A stretch of 29,472 nt of DNA from positions 1 to 29,472 of IMG/VR virus record IMGVR_UViG_3300005613_000312, one strand, 5' to 3'. A model generated the notes under the pieces. It did no database searches and had not been told where the DNA came from. It was given only the letters and a program-made list of their open reading frames with translations. Position 1 is the first letter of the stretch; the number at the start of each line of letters is the position of its first letter. This DNA comes from a virus. Of this stretch, positions 15,699 to 22,092 are shown one piece after another. A program made the position numbers and the translations under genes.

Positions 15699-15944
15699 TC
15701 AATATTGTATTTTTGATTTACTTCCAGCTGATTTGTCTGCTTTTTTTAACACTTCTCCCCATCCAGGGTGTTTATTTACTAAGCGATTTTTCCAATCTCC
15801 CACTTCTCCTGGACTTGCACATCCCTCGGACCAATCACGCTGCCACTCTTGATTATCTTCATACCACTGTGTAATATCATGAACACTCATTTCTATTACT
15901 TTTTTTTCTCCTGTTATTTTATTGATGATTGGATAAATTGCCAA
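15699..15944 (-). CDS. Small conserved cyanophage protein upstream of phoH
   Basis: This 81-residue protein starts with TTG: AGAGGAG lies 5 bases upstream and no ATG is available nearby. The N-terminus (IYPIINKITGEKKVIEMSV) has the look of the short FmdB-like beta segment seen in cyanophage proteins beside thyX and phoH, but the zinc-ribbon cysteines are missing and only one cysteine is present. The C-terminus has HPGWGEVLKKA followed by a basic tail. The function is unknown. Confidence 0.7.
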   Translation of the reverse strand: MAIYPIINKITGEKKVIEMSVHDITQWYEDNQEWQRDWSEGCASPGEVGDWKNRLVNKHPGWGEVLKKADKSAGSKSKIQY

Positions 15945-15970
15945 TTTTACTCCTCTATGACATATGAAAA

Positions 15971-15978
15971 TATTTATT
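15971..15978 (-). promoter_or_regulatory. Late-promoter-like octamer AATAAATA upstream of phoH genes
   Basis: The minus-strand AATAAATA lies in the 42-base gap after thyX, 27 bases before the TTG start of the 81-residue gene. It matches 7 of 8 consensus bases. Confidence 0.4.
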
Positions 15979-15986
15979 CGATATAA

Positions 15987-17720
15987 TCAAGGAGAAAGTT
16001 TTGCTTTTTTCAACCTTTTCTCCTCATAATACTCCCAGACATTTGGAGACCATTTTTGCAATTCGGGAATAAATGAATCGCATAATGCCTGAATCTCAAG
16101 TTGAGCATCAAGTTTAGCACGAAGATCCATAAAATGAAGAACAGATCGAAGATTGAATGAGACTACAAAGTTCTGACGAATTGCCTGGGGAAGATAGTCA
16201 CGAATATGTTCTTCACACATACCTTGCTCATAATACTCAGCATACTCCTCACACTCGCTTAGAATGCGCCCCAACTTGCGTTGACGGTGCTCTTGGGTCC
16301 ATTCATACTTCTTACCCTTACGGTTAGTATAGAACCCTTCAGGGCGAACATAGAAGACATCCTCAATATCAAGTTCACCTTTGGCAACCTTAACAACTCT
16401 TTTTCCAGTGTATCTCTGTGATTGCACATCCCAAGAAGTTCCAATGCGATGTGTTCTTGCCTGGACAATTACACTATGTACGAAACCAGAAACTGAGAAT
16501 GTAATTGAGGGATGTTCCAAACAATTCCCACAAATAACAATTTTTTGATTGCGACGAACAATCAAAGCACCAGTAGAAACAGTAGCACAGTGAATTTGCC
16601 CTTTATAATTAATCCATTCTTCTACATATGTTTTTGATCTACCAGATTGTGATGTTTCTACTCTTGGACTAATTTGTGTGGTTAATCTAAGAACATACAA
16701 ATCTTTATGATTTTCATTAGTTCTTTCTTCAATATGACAAGTAAACCTCAAGTCATTTACAGAAGCAATCGCTTGCATCTGTTCTGCTAACACTTTAGAA
16801 GTAGTTGAATAAGACCAAGTATTTCTCCTTTTAGTTCCATCAGAATTTCTCAGACCTTCAAGAAGACTAAGAACACAATTATTTTCCAATCTCAAATATC
16901 TTTCAGGAAACTTTTTAGATTCATCTTCGGTAAGACAATTAGTTTTAAACCAGTTACCAATGCCAGTGAATGATACAGTATATCTATTATTTTTAGTTGG
17001 ATAAAAATCTACCCCAAGGTCTTTACACAAATTTTCAAGATAATCAATTTTACGCTTCAATTTTAAATGAAATCTCAATGTATTTTCTTTGGCATCTTTG
17101 TCCCCATCACCAATCCAAAATCCAACTAATTCCCAAAATAGTTCATTATCAATTGGAGTTTGTAAATTGGTTCGATCGGAAATGGAAAGATTTCCAGTAG
17201 TAATATATCTAACTGGTTTTTGATAGACTTCTTCTGCAGTTATAGCATAAGGAGAAGTCCAAGTTCCATCTTTTTTTCTATTTTGAACAATCATACGATG
17301 ATCTGGACTTACAAGAATATCCAAAGATTGTCCAGTCAGGTGATACATTTTACCTTCATAATCCCATCTTTGAACTGCTGAAGGTGTTTCAAAATTAACT
17401 GTTCCGGTTTCAATATTATAAGCGGCAAGAGAAGTTTTATCTGTTACATCAGTCCAATATACCCATCCATTTTCAGTTAATACTTGAGTATCTGAAGAGT
17501 AACATCCATAATGCCCCCTTTCATTTGCAAGTAAAGTATTTACAATCCATTCACCACATTTTTGAGGACTAGGAACTTCAACTTCGTGAATTGGAACTTC
17601 AGAATAATCCCCCCTTCCTGCTTGCCAAATGACTTGCTCTGGAATTGGATAACACTGAAGTTTAACTACATTAAGTCTTTTATCAAGTTCAAGAAGATCT
17701 TTTGCTTTGATTGGTTTCAT
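15987..17720 (-). CDS. thyX: Flavin-dependent thymidylate synthase ThyX interrupted by an intein
   Basis: This is a 577-residue precursor; after splicing it would be 250 residues, normal for ThyX. ThyX makes dTMP from dUMP using FAD and methylene-tetrahydrofolate, supporting phage DNA synthesis. The ThyX signature is in the C-extein: QARTHRIGTSWDVQSQR, corresponding to the RHRxxSxxxxSxR motif, with LEHPSITF before it and FNLRSVLHFMDLR near the end. The N-extein is residues 1-72 (ending NERGHYG) and the C-extein begins at Cys400. The intein splits the conserved GHYG-CLEHPS active-site region, so the enzyme should be inactive until spliced. It overlaps the 62-residue gene upstream by 4 bases and belongs to the operon from the promoter at 18115. 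Confidence 0.95.
   Translation of the reverse strand: MKPIKAKDLLELDKRLNVVKLQCYPIPEQVIWQAGRGDYSEVPIHEVEVPSPQKCGEWIVNTLLANERGHYGCYSSDTQVLTENGWVYWTDVTDKTSLAAYNIETGTVNFETPSAVQRWDYEGKMYHLTGQSLDILVSPDHRMIVQNRKKDGTWTSPYAITAEEVYQKPVRYITTGNLSISDRTNLQTPIDNELFWELVGFWIGDGDKDAKENTLRFHLKLKRKIDYLENLCKDLGVDFYPTKNNRYTVSFTGIGNWFKTNCLTEDESKKFPERYLRLENNCVLSLLEGLRNSDGTKRRNTWSYSTTSKVLAEQMQAIASVNDLRFTCHIEERTNENHKDLYVLRLTTQISPRVETSQSGRSKTYVEEWINYKGQIHCATVSTGALIVRRNQKIVICGNCLEHPSITFSVSGFVHSVIVQARTHRIGTSWDVQSQRYTGKRVVKVAKGELDIEDVFYVRPEGFYTNRKGKKYEWTQEHRQRKLGRILSECEEYAEYYEQGMCEEHIRDYLPQAIRQNFVVSFNLRSVLHFMDLRAKLDAQLEIQALCDSFIPELQKWSPNVWEYYEEKRLKKAKLSP
16524..17504 (-). mobile_element. Intein with LAGLIDADG homing endonuclease inside thyX
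   Basis: This is a 327-residue in-frame insertion (precursor residues 73-399). It begins with Cys73 (CYSSDTQVLTENGWV, splicing block A), has block B as SPDH at 138-141, and ends with block F HCATVSTGALIVRR and block G VICGN followed by Cys400 as the +1 residue. The penultimate residue is Gly rather than the usual His. Two DOD endonuclease motifs are present, LVGFWIGDGD at about 198-207 and LLEGLRNSDG at 286-295, each with its acidic residue, so homing activity is likely retained. Confidence 0.92.
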
Positions 17721-17905
17721 GAATCAATCTCCCAAGTATATTTTTCTTTTTTTCGTGATTTTTTTAATTCTTTCATCATTTTTTTGATTTCTTGATAAGC
17801 AATTTCTGGTGATATTTTGTCGCCTATCTCTAGGCCAACAACATATTGAACTCTGTCACCAAATCTTGCTAATGTCCTTTCAAAATCTGTTAGATCTTCG
17901 TACAT
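17717..17905 (-). CDS. Conserved small cyanophage protein upstream of thyX
   Basis: This is a 62-residue protein. The N-terminal half (YEDLTDFERTLARFGDRVQYVVGLE) looks conserved among cyanophages as I remember them; the C-terminal half is a Lys/Glu-rich helix (IKKMMKELKKSRKKEK). No enzymatic motif is visible. Its ATG overlaps the stop region of the upstream 61-residue gene by one base, and its own end overlaps the thyX start by 4 bases, so it is translated as part of the thyX operon. Confidence 0.7.
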   Translation of the reverse strand: MYEDLTDFERTLARFGDRVQYVVGLEIGDKISPEIAYQEIKKMMKELKKSRKKEKYTWEIDS

Positions 17906-18090
17906 TATGGCTCCTCATAATAATCTGGTTCGTAGTCATCTATGGAATTATTTTCTTCCTTTAAATTGACAGAAAATAAATCTTCTAATTTCAAAACATT
18001 TGATTTTTCTTCTTCTTCCATTTCGAGTTTTAAAGATTGGACTAAAAGCTCCATATTTTTGATTATTAATTTTACTTTTTCTACATTCAT
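17905..18090 (-). CDS. Small acidic protein, first gene of the thyX operon
   Basis: This 61-residue, strongly acidic protein has a helical N-terminus (KVKLIIKNMELLVQSLKLEMEEEE) and an acidic, tyrosine-containing C-terminus (DDYEPDYYEEP). The function is unknown. It starts 25 bases downstream of the -10 of the consensus promoter at 18115-18143, making it the first product of that transcript. Confidence 0.65.
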   Translation of the reverse strand: MNVEKVKLIIKNMELLVQSLKLEMEEEEKSNVLKLEDLFSVNLKEENNSIDDYEPDYYEEP

Positions 18091-18114
18091 ACAAAGATTT
18101 AATTTGTCCCTGTT

Positions 18115-18143
18115 ATTATATACAAAAAAAAGAGGGATGTCAA
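18115..18143 (-). promoter_or_regulatory. Perfect sigma70 promoter TTGACA-N17-TATAAT nested in a terminator
   Basis: On the minus strand TTGACA (18143-18138) and TATAAT (18120-18115) are separated by exactly 17 bases. The -35 box lies across the loop of the hairpin at 18131-18152 and the spacer contains that terminator's descending stem arm and its T8 tract. It would drive the 61-residue gene, 62-residue gene, thyX and probably phoH. Confidence 0.85.
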
Positions 18144-18152
18144 GATCCCTCT
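18124..18152 (-). terminator. Strong rho-independent terminator ending the DUF4278 mini-operon
   Basis: On the minus strand AGAGGGAT pairs perfectly with ATCCCTCT across a 6-base loop (CTTGAC), followed directly by eight T. It ends the transcript from 18636-18664 and overlaps the next promoter. Confidence 0.9.
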
Positions 18153-18229
18153 GATTTTAATAGATCTTCAAACCAATCTCTCATGTGAATTAAATAACAA
18201 GACCAATATTTACAACCTCTGTATGTTAA

Positions 18230-18295
18230 TTAATAACAAGCAGGAGGTCTATTGTCTTTGTCCATATCATCATAGTGATATGTATAATTATTCAT
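18230..18295 (-). CDS. Possible 21-residue peptide
   Basis: A tiny open frame (MNNYTYHYDDMDKDNRPPACY) has an ATG sharing one base with the stop of the preceding 40-residue gene (TAATG), as seen for other coupled genes here. It has no other support. A further 14-residue frame (MRDWFEDLLKSEGS) runs into the terminator at about 18147-18191. Confidence 0.3.
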   Translation of the reverse strand: MNNYTYHYDDMDKDNRPPACY

Positions 18296-18417
18296 TATTG
18301 TTTTGTGATTTTAGTTTTACATTGACCAAGTTGACAAAGTGCAGCTTGATGTTTTCTATCTTTCTTCTCTTTTTGTTCTTTGATGAGTTGCAAAAAATTA
18401 ATTTTTGTTTCCATCAT
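18295..18417 (-). CDS. Small basic protein (40 residues)
   Basis: This 40-residue, Lys/Gln-rich helical protein (MMETKINFLQLIKEQKEKKD...) is preceded by AAGGAGACG, a good Shine-Dalgarno, and its ATG overlaps the TGA of the DUF4278 gene. A Cys-x5-Cys pair lies near the C-terminus. It is co-transcribed with DUF4278 and ends before the terminator at 18131. The function is unknown. Confidence 0.6.
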   Translation of the reverse strand: MMETKINFLQLIKEQKEKKDRKHQAALCQLGQCKTKITKQ

Positions 18418-18548
18418 TTCGTCTCCTTTACAAACTTAATGCCGCGATATGCCTCATTATATTGTTGAGGTTGCTGCTGTTGTTGTGATTGTTGTTGACG
18501 ACGAAGATCGGTGTCATATTGAACACCACGATAAACTACTTTACTCAT
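18414..18548 (-). CDS. DUF4278-like small protein
   Basis: This 44-residue protein has the DUF4278 pattern of two YRG motifs: VVYRGVQYD at the N-terminus and EAYRGIKFV near the end, joined by a glutamine-rich linker. DUF4278 proteins are small and found in cyanobacteria and their phages; their function is unknown. AAAGGAGC lies 6-7 bases before the ATG. It is the first gene after the composite promoter at 18636-18664, with a leader of about 80 bases that contains a small CTGGA/TCCAG hairpin. Confidence 0.7.
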   Translation of the reverse strand: MSKVVYRGVQYDTDLRRQQQSQQQQQPQQYNEAYRGIKFVKETK

Positions 18549-18635
18549 TAGCTTAGCTCCTTTACTTTTTTGTAAATTTGCGTTGCTTCTCCTTGGTGGA
18601 TACTTCCGCTGGAAACTCCAGTCAACGATAGAGGT

Positions 18636-18664
18636 ATCATACTACCTATTTATATGTATGTCAA
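18636..18664 (-). promoter_or_regulatory. Consensus early promoter TTGACA-N17-TATGAT
   Basis: On the minus strand TTGACA (18664-18659), a 17-base spacer and TATGAT (18641-18636) form a near-perfect host sigma70 promoter. The spacer contains an exact T4 late octamer. It would transcribe the DUF4278 and 40-residue genes to the terminator at 18124-18152. Confidence 0.85.
18647..18654 (-). promoter_or_regulatory. Exact late promoter TATAAATA inside the early promoter spacer
   Basis: The exact octamer TATAAATA on the minus strand lies entirely inside the 17-base spacer of the early promoter. Its start site would be about 10 bases upstream of the early one. Confidence 0.55.
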
Positions 18665-18683
18665 GAAAGTGTTCGTTTATACT

Positions 18684-18708
18684 GTTTTGTATTCTGCTGA
18701 TACAAAAC
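18684..18708 (-). terminator. Inverted repeat after speD, possible weak terminator
   Basis: GTTTTGTAT and ATACAAAAC form 9 perfect pairs around a 7-base loop, 24 bases after the speD stop and 20 bases before the next promoter. There is no T tract on either side, so it may be an mRNA 3'-end stabiliser or processing site rather than an intrinsic terminator. Confidence 0.4.
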
Positions 18709-18731
18709 GATGTTAAGATTTGTAAATAAAA

Positions 18732-19058
18732 CTATCGTTTTATAAATTCTAATTTATATCTTTCTGGCTTCAATTGTTGAACAATTATATCACAACCAAC
18801 TTTTGGATTGCAAGTTCCACAAGTAAAAATATCTACGGCTGCATTTCCATTTTCTGGCCATGTATGAATGGAAATATGACTTTCTGAAAGTAGACACAAA
18901 ATAGTGACTCCTTGGGGATTAAATTTCTTAAAAATAGTATTACATACAGTTGCCCCACTCGCAACTGCAGAATTTTCCAACAAATCTACTAAAAAATGCA
19001 CATCATTTAGATGTGCATAAGAACAACCATAAAGATTTAATAGATAATGCTTCCCCAT
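18732..19058 (-). CDS. speD: S-adenosylmethionine decarboxylase (polyamine synthesis)
   Basis: This 108-residue enzyme is a bacterial-type SpeD. It decarboxylates S-adenosylmethionine to supply aminopropyl groups for spermidine. The self-cleaving motif LSESHISIHTWPE is complete: cleavage before Ser60 generates the pyruvoyl cofactor, with His65 and Cys80 (FTCG) as catalytic residues. speD is a known auxiliary gene of cyanophages. Its length is normal for a single-domain SpeD. The ATG shares a base with the stop of the upstream 61-residue gene (TAATG). Confidence 0.95.
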   Translation of the reverse strand: MGKHYLLNLYGCSYAHLNDVHFLVDLLENSAVASGATVCNTIFKKFNPQGVTILCLLSESHISIHTWPENGNAAVDIFTCGTCNPKVGCDIIVQQLKPERYKLEFIKR

Positions 19059-19243
19059 TATTCGACTGGATCTTCTTCGTATTCTTTGATGAGATCGGAC
19101 ACTAGAGTTTCAGTGCCATCCATAGTTTTAATTTCGTACAATGGCGACTTCATATATTTCTTAATTTTCTTATATTTTTTAATTAGATCCTGAACTTCGT
19201 CTTTATAGATGACGACATTAGGTTTATCAAATCCTTTACTCAT
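19058..19243 (-). CDS. Small hypothetical protein upstream of speD
   Basis: This 61-residue charged protein (YKDEVQDLIKKYKKIKKYMKSP, then acidic LIKEYEEDPVE) has no motif I recognise. Its ATG overlaps the TGA of the upstream gene (ATGA) and its stop overlaps the speD start, so it is likely expressed as part of the train. Confidence 0.6.
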   Translation of the reverse strand: MSKGFDKPNVVIYKDEVQDLIKKYKKIKKYMKSPLYEIKTMDGTETLVSDLIKEYEEDPVE

Positions 19244-19575
19244 TTCTTTTTCTTGTTTTCCTTTATCTTATAGCCCCAAATAGATGGTCGAGTTCTTCCA
19301 TATCCGAAGTCTATTTTTTTGATATCACTAGATCCAAGTTTATCATAATAAAGATCAAAAACATCTACTTTCCTTTTTCCCCTACAAATATCAACATAAT
19401 TATCATTTTCTATTCTATAATAAACCAAATATGCATCACTCGGAAGTGATGTATCTTTTATTTGATCATTAGTTGCATTTTGATAAATTAATTCACATCC
19501 ATAGACAGAATTAATTTTTTCTACTTCTTCTTTCGACCATTCTATCATATCTTTTTCTTTTATGATTGTCTTCAT
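19240..19575 (-). CDS. Hypothetical protein (111 residues)
   Basis: The start is taken at the ATG overlapping the TGA of the upstream 192-residue gene (MKTIIKEKD), five codons inside the longest frame. The protein has a WSKEEVEKINSVYGCELIY helix-strand start, a central YLVYYRIENDNYVDICRGK hairpin and ends GYGRTRPSIWGYKIKENKKKK. I do not recognise the family. It is small, mixed alpha/beta and soluble in appearance, with an arginine/tryptophan-rich end that might contact nucleic acid; that is a guess. Confidence 0.6.
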   Translation of the reverse strand: MKTIIKEKDMIEWSKEEVEKINSVYGCELIYQNATNDQIKDTSLPSDAYLVYYRIENDNYVDICRGKRKVDVFDLYYDKLGSSDIKKIDFGYGRTRPSIWGYKIKENKKKK

Positions 19576-20150
19576 GATCTTCCGCCCCATTGAATATCAG
19601 GATATGCTTCCTTAATAATTTGATGGCTTACTTTATATTTAGATGCCAATTGCTTATCTTTAGTAAGAATCAAAATTTCAGCTTCTAAAGGATGCAATCC
19701 TTCTAATAAATTGATAAACATGGTTTCTCTACGAATTTTAGACAGAGAATCATTTCCTCCTTTAATAAAATTATAAAAAATTTGATGCTCTTGTCTCAGT
19801 GATGTTCTTTGTGTAGCCATGTGAGAATCTAATTTACTTGGATTATTCAATTGCTTTTCAATACTATCAGAAAGCGTATCATTTCCTGATGTCTGTTCTT
19901 GTGAATTAGAATATGGAACAGGACCTTCTGGTAAAATAGAGGTCACACTTTCATCAAAGTTCCAAATAAAAATTGAAACGAGAGCATCATTACGATACTC
20001 TTTCAATAGTTCAATCTTTTTTTGGTTGGTTCTTTGCTTAGATACCAACTCAAGAATCTCATGTTGAAATGGATTTGGTTGTAATTTAACTGTTTTAGTT
20101 GATGTTTTAGTCGCTGTCTTCGTTGTCTTCTTCGTCTTCGTAATAGTCAT
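19572..20150 (-). CDS. Conserved T4-like phage protein (DUF6433-like)
   Basis: This is a 192-residue protein. The ATG at 20150 is chosen because AAGGAG lies directly upstream; the longest frame would need a TTG five codons earlier. After a Lys/Thr-rich N-terminus it contains EILELVSKQRTNQKKIELLKEY, LVSIFIWNFDESVTSILPEG, FIKGGNDSLSKIRRETMFI, LLEGLHPLEAEILILTKDKQL and EAYPDIQWG. These are landmarks of a family present in nearly all T4-like cyanophages; I recall it as DUF6433. No function is known to me. It overlaps the membrane-protein gene upstream by 44 bases in another frame, whose end encodes an acidic tail. Confidence 0.75.
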   Translation of the reverse strand: MTITKTKKTTKTATKTSTKTVKLQPNPFQHEILELVSKQRTNQKKIELLKEYRNDALVSIFIWNFDESVTSILPEGPVPYSNSQEQTSGNDTLSDSIEKQLNNPSKLDSHMATQRTSLRQEHQIFYNFIKGGNDSLSKIRRETMFINLLEGLHPLEAEILILTKDKQLASKYKVSHQIIKEAYPDIQWGGRS

Positions 20151-20343
20151 TAAAATCTCCTTCAAATCTTAAGGCAAATATTTGGTCGGGTATCACATTT
20201 CCATTTTCATCAAAAAATTCTGGGTGCATGTATGGTAACTTGTTGCTCGAAATATATTGACTTACTGCCCAAACTATAAGTCCACCAACAAGGAAGAACA
20301 AAATTGAAACAAGAATGCTTAGTGTAATAGCTACTGAAACCAT
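20107..20343 (-). CDS. Small membrane protein with acidic cytoplasmic tail
   Basis: This 78-residue protein has one transmembrane helix (about 5-30, SVAITLSILVSILFFLVGGLIVW). It is followed by LPYMHPEFFDENGNVIPDQIFALRFE, a segment I associate with conserved cyanophage proteins, and a strongly acidic end (DYYEDEEDNEDSD). AGGAGAAAG precedes the ATG at good spacing. The function is unknown; an inner-membrane location is expected. Confidence 0.75.
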   Translation of the reverse strand: MVSVAITLSILVSILFFLVGGLIVWAVSQYISSNKLPYMHPEFFDENGNVIPDQIFALRFEGDFNDYYEDEEDNEDSD

Positions 20344-20354
20344 TGTTCTTTCTC

Positions 20355-20492
20355 CTAGGAATTTCTTTTTCTTACATGAAGTTCTATGCGAAAATGAAAT
20401 TCTCTATGAAAAAGAGAAACCATTTTTGCATGAACAAAACTAAAAAAACTTGGTTCCTCCTTTTTTATTTTATCTTGGAGCATAAGCTCCAT
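20355..20492 (-). CDS. Small basic hypothetical protein
   Basis: The longest frame overlaps the 117-residue gene, so the start is probably the ATG at 20492 (MELMLQDKIK, 45 residues) just after that gene's TAG, with AGAGG close upstream. A second ATG at 20483 is also possible. It has an aromatic- and His/Arg-rich C-terminus (FHREFHFRIELHVRKR). There is no recognisable family. Confidence 0.45.
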   Translation of the reverse strand: MELMLQDKIKKEEPSFFSFVHAKMVSLFHREFHFRIELHVRKRNS

Positions 20493-20496
20493 GCCT

Positions 20497-20850
20497 CTAT
20501 TTATTCGTAATTTTTTTGCGTCTCCCCGGTCTTTTGTCATATATATATTTTTCTGTGTCAATCAGAATAGAATTAAGATAATTACGAATTTTACGAGCAA
20601 TTGGTTTTGTCAAATGACCATATCCTTCTCTTAGTTGTTTATGTAATTCATCTTGTCCACCTTCTAAATATACATCTAAATCACCAACTAAAGATTTTAA
20701 ATTTATAGCAGTACTGCTATTTAAAAATTCTTGTGCATCTACTCTTTTTGCATTTTTTCCTTTCAAGTATTGATAAAAATTCATTACAAATTTTTGTTCA
20801 GAAAAAACATAATCAATTGCTTTTTCTACATCAAAACAATACTCTTCCAT
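20497..20850 (-). CDS. Conserved cyanophage protein with DKRPGRR motif
   Basis: This is a 117-residue protein. The helical N-terminus (VEKAIDYVFSEQKFVMNFYQYLKG) is followed by LVGDLDVYLEGGQDELHKQLREGYGHLTKPIARKIRNYLNSIL and DKRPGRRKK. I remember this C-terminal pattern from many cyanophage hypothetical proteins, but its function is not known to me. The basic C-terminus could bind nucleic acid. It starts directly after the glutaredoxin gene. Confidence 0.7.
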   Translation of the reverse strand: MEEYCFDVEKAIDYVFSEQKFVMNFYQYLKGKNAKRVDAQEFLNSSTAINLKSLVGDLDVYLEGGQDELHKQLREGYGHLTKPIARKIRNYLNSILIDTEKYIYDKRPGRRKKITNK

Positions 20851-21087
20851 TTATATGATTCCTTCTTCTTTCAAGTATTTTACTGTATCTGTACATCCCC
20901 CCAAATGACGATTATCCAAAATTACTTGAGGAAATGTAGAATTTAATCCAAATTCCGAATAAAAATCTTCTCTAGAAAAGTGTTCTCCTAAGTTATAGAC
21001 AACATAATCAAGACTGGAAAGATCCAGAACTTGTTTAATTTTGTCACAATATGGACAACCACTTTTAGAATAAACTGTAAATTTCAT
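20851..21087 (-). CDS. Glutaredoxin
   Basis: This is a 78-residue thioredoxin-fold redox protein with the CPYC active site (SKSGCPYCDKIKQVL), the cis-proline segment TFPQVIL and the glutathione-binding GGCTD near the end, all expected of glutaredoxins. The likely role is electron donation to phage or host ribonucleotide reductase, or general thiol exchange. The start at ATG 21087 (MKFTVYSKS) is preferred over a TTG four codons upstream. T4 nrdC is the functional analogue. Confidence 0.93.
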   Translation of the reverse strand: MKFTVYSKSGCPYCDKIKQVLDLSSLDYVVYNLGEHFSREDFYSEFGLNSTFPQVILDNRHLGGCTDTVKYLKEEGII

Positions 21088-21118
21088 AATTTTTTCCAAT
21101 TTTAATGTTTAAAATAGA

Positions 21119-21349
21119 TCACCAAAAAAATGAAGATCCATTTCCACCTTCTTTTTTCATGTTTTCGGTGAGTTCTTCTATTTTATCGGAAAATTCTTCC
21201 ATCTTAATAATACGATCAATCCCCACGAGAAGCTCAGAAATTCCATGAGCAATATTAGATTTTTCCGATCTAGCAGCATTTGCAAGAGCAGCACGAAGAT
21301 AACTTTGAGATTCTTCTAAATTTTCTTTTACATTTTTTGAAAGAGCCAT
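21119..21349 (-). CDS. Conserved small helical cyanophage protein
   Basis: This 76-residue protein is mostly helical (LSKNVKENLEESQSYLRAAL, then a charged helix IIKMEEFSDKIEELTENMKK). The N-terminal pattern SKNVKENL...LRxALAxAAR is one I recall from cyanophage hypothetical proteins. AGGAGAAT lies upstream of the ATG. There is no catalytic motif. Confidence 0.7.
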   Translation of the reverse strand: MALSKNVKENLEESQSYLRAALANAARSEKSNIAHGISELLVGIDRIIKMEEFSDKIEELTENMKKEGGNGSSFFW

Positions 21350-21389
21350 TTTATTCTCCTAAATTGTTTTACTATTTTATAAAAATTAA

Positions 21390-21409
21390 TAGTGTGGTTA
21401 ACCACACTA
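21390..21409 (-). terminator. Perfect 20-base palindrome; terminator or operator
   Basis: TAGTGTGG-TTAA-CCACACTA reads the same on both strands (8-bp arms around a self-complementary TTAA). On the minus strand it is followed by TTAATTTTTAT, compatible with a terminator after the 67-residue gene that ends at 21412. Its perfect symmetry also suits a dimeric repressor site. Confidence 0.55.
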
Positions 21410-21411
21410 AT

Positions 21412-21615
21412 TTATTTGATTTTTTTCTCTTGGTAATTTTGCATCATGTCAATTCTATTTTGCAATTCATAAATTTCATTTGATGCCTCGACTGCTTCTT
21501 GCTCTAAAACCTCAACTCTTTTAGTTAATGTTTTAATCATATCTAATAAAGAATATTCAATTCCTGTAATATCATCTTTCATTTTCATGGTAAAATATTT
21601 TCCCGTAAGATTCAT
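21412..21615 (-). CDS. Small coiled-coil protein
   Basis: This 67-residue protein has a heptad-like helix (LLDMIKTLTKRVEVLEQEAVE then IYELQNRIDMMQNY) typical of a short dimeric coiled coil. I see no family match. Its start overlaps the end of the upstream 95-residue gene by 4 bases (ATGA-type). It ends 3 bases before the palindrome at 21390. Confidence 0.55.
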   Translation of the reverse strand: MNLTGKYFTMKMKDDITGIEYSLLDMIKTLTKRVEVLEQEAVEASNEIYELQNRIDMMQNYQEKKIK

Positions 21616-21899
21616 TTTCTTTTGATTTGACGAAATGGAATATTTAATGTGTCTTCATATTTTAATGGACATCCTTCGGTCGAACTAAATTTTGACACCC
21701 ATTTAGCCAATAAAATTTTAGCATACTTCGATCGAATTGAAAATGCTTCTGCTCTAGTATTAAAATACTGTTGTGACTTTTTAGGTAAAGATTCGGCCTT
21801 CTCCAAAATAAAATATTCAAGATCATAAAGAGATTTCAAAAATTCATTTTTATTTTCTTCTGTGGGAGTTTCCACTAAATGATCAATCATTTCTAACAT
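21612..21899 (-). CDS. Hypothetical protein (95 residues)
   Basis: This soluble, helical protein has LYDLEYFILEKAESLPKKSQQYFNTR and AKWVSKFSSTEGCPLKYED segments. I recognise no family. It overlaps the genes on both sides by a few bases in a coupled train, which supports it being a true gene. Confidence 0.55.
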   Translation of the reverse strand: MLEMIDHLVETPTEENKNEFLKSLYDLEYFILEKAESLPKKSQQYFNTRAEAFSIRSKYAKILLAKWVSKFSSTEGCPLKYEDTLNIPFRQIKRK

Positions 21900-22092
21900 A
21901 ATAAATTTTTTTCTTGGGATTTTTTAATTGCTTTTTGATAAATTTAGTTGCAGATTCCAACGAGTGAAATTTAACTATCCTCGGAAAAACCTCCATCTCC
22001 ATAAAATTTAGCCAAATGAAAAATTTTTTATATTGCGGAAAAAAGCAAATTTCGCCACTTAGATCTGCTTGCTCTACTACTCGATATTTCAT
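21883..22092 (-). CDS. Hypothetical protein (69 residues)
   Basis: This is a small alpha/beta protein (YRVVEQADLSGEICFFPQYKKFF, then a LESATKFIKKQLKN helix and KKKIYYVRND strand), resembling a compact ferredoxin-like or HPr-size domain only by eye. Its ATG overlaps the TGA of the upstream gene. The function is unknown. Confidence 0.5.
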   Translation of the reverse strand: MKYRVVEQADLSGEICFFPQYKKFFIWLNFMEMEVFPRIVKFHSLESATKFIKKQLKNPKKKIYYVRND

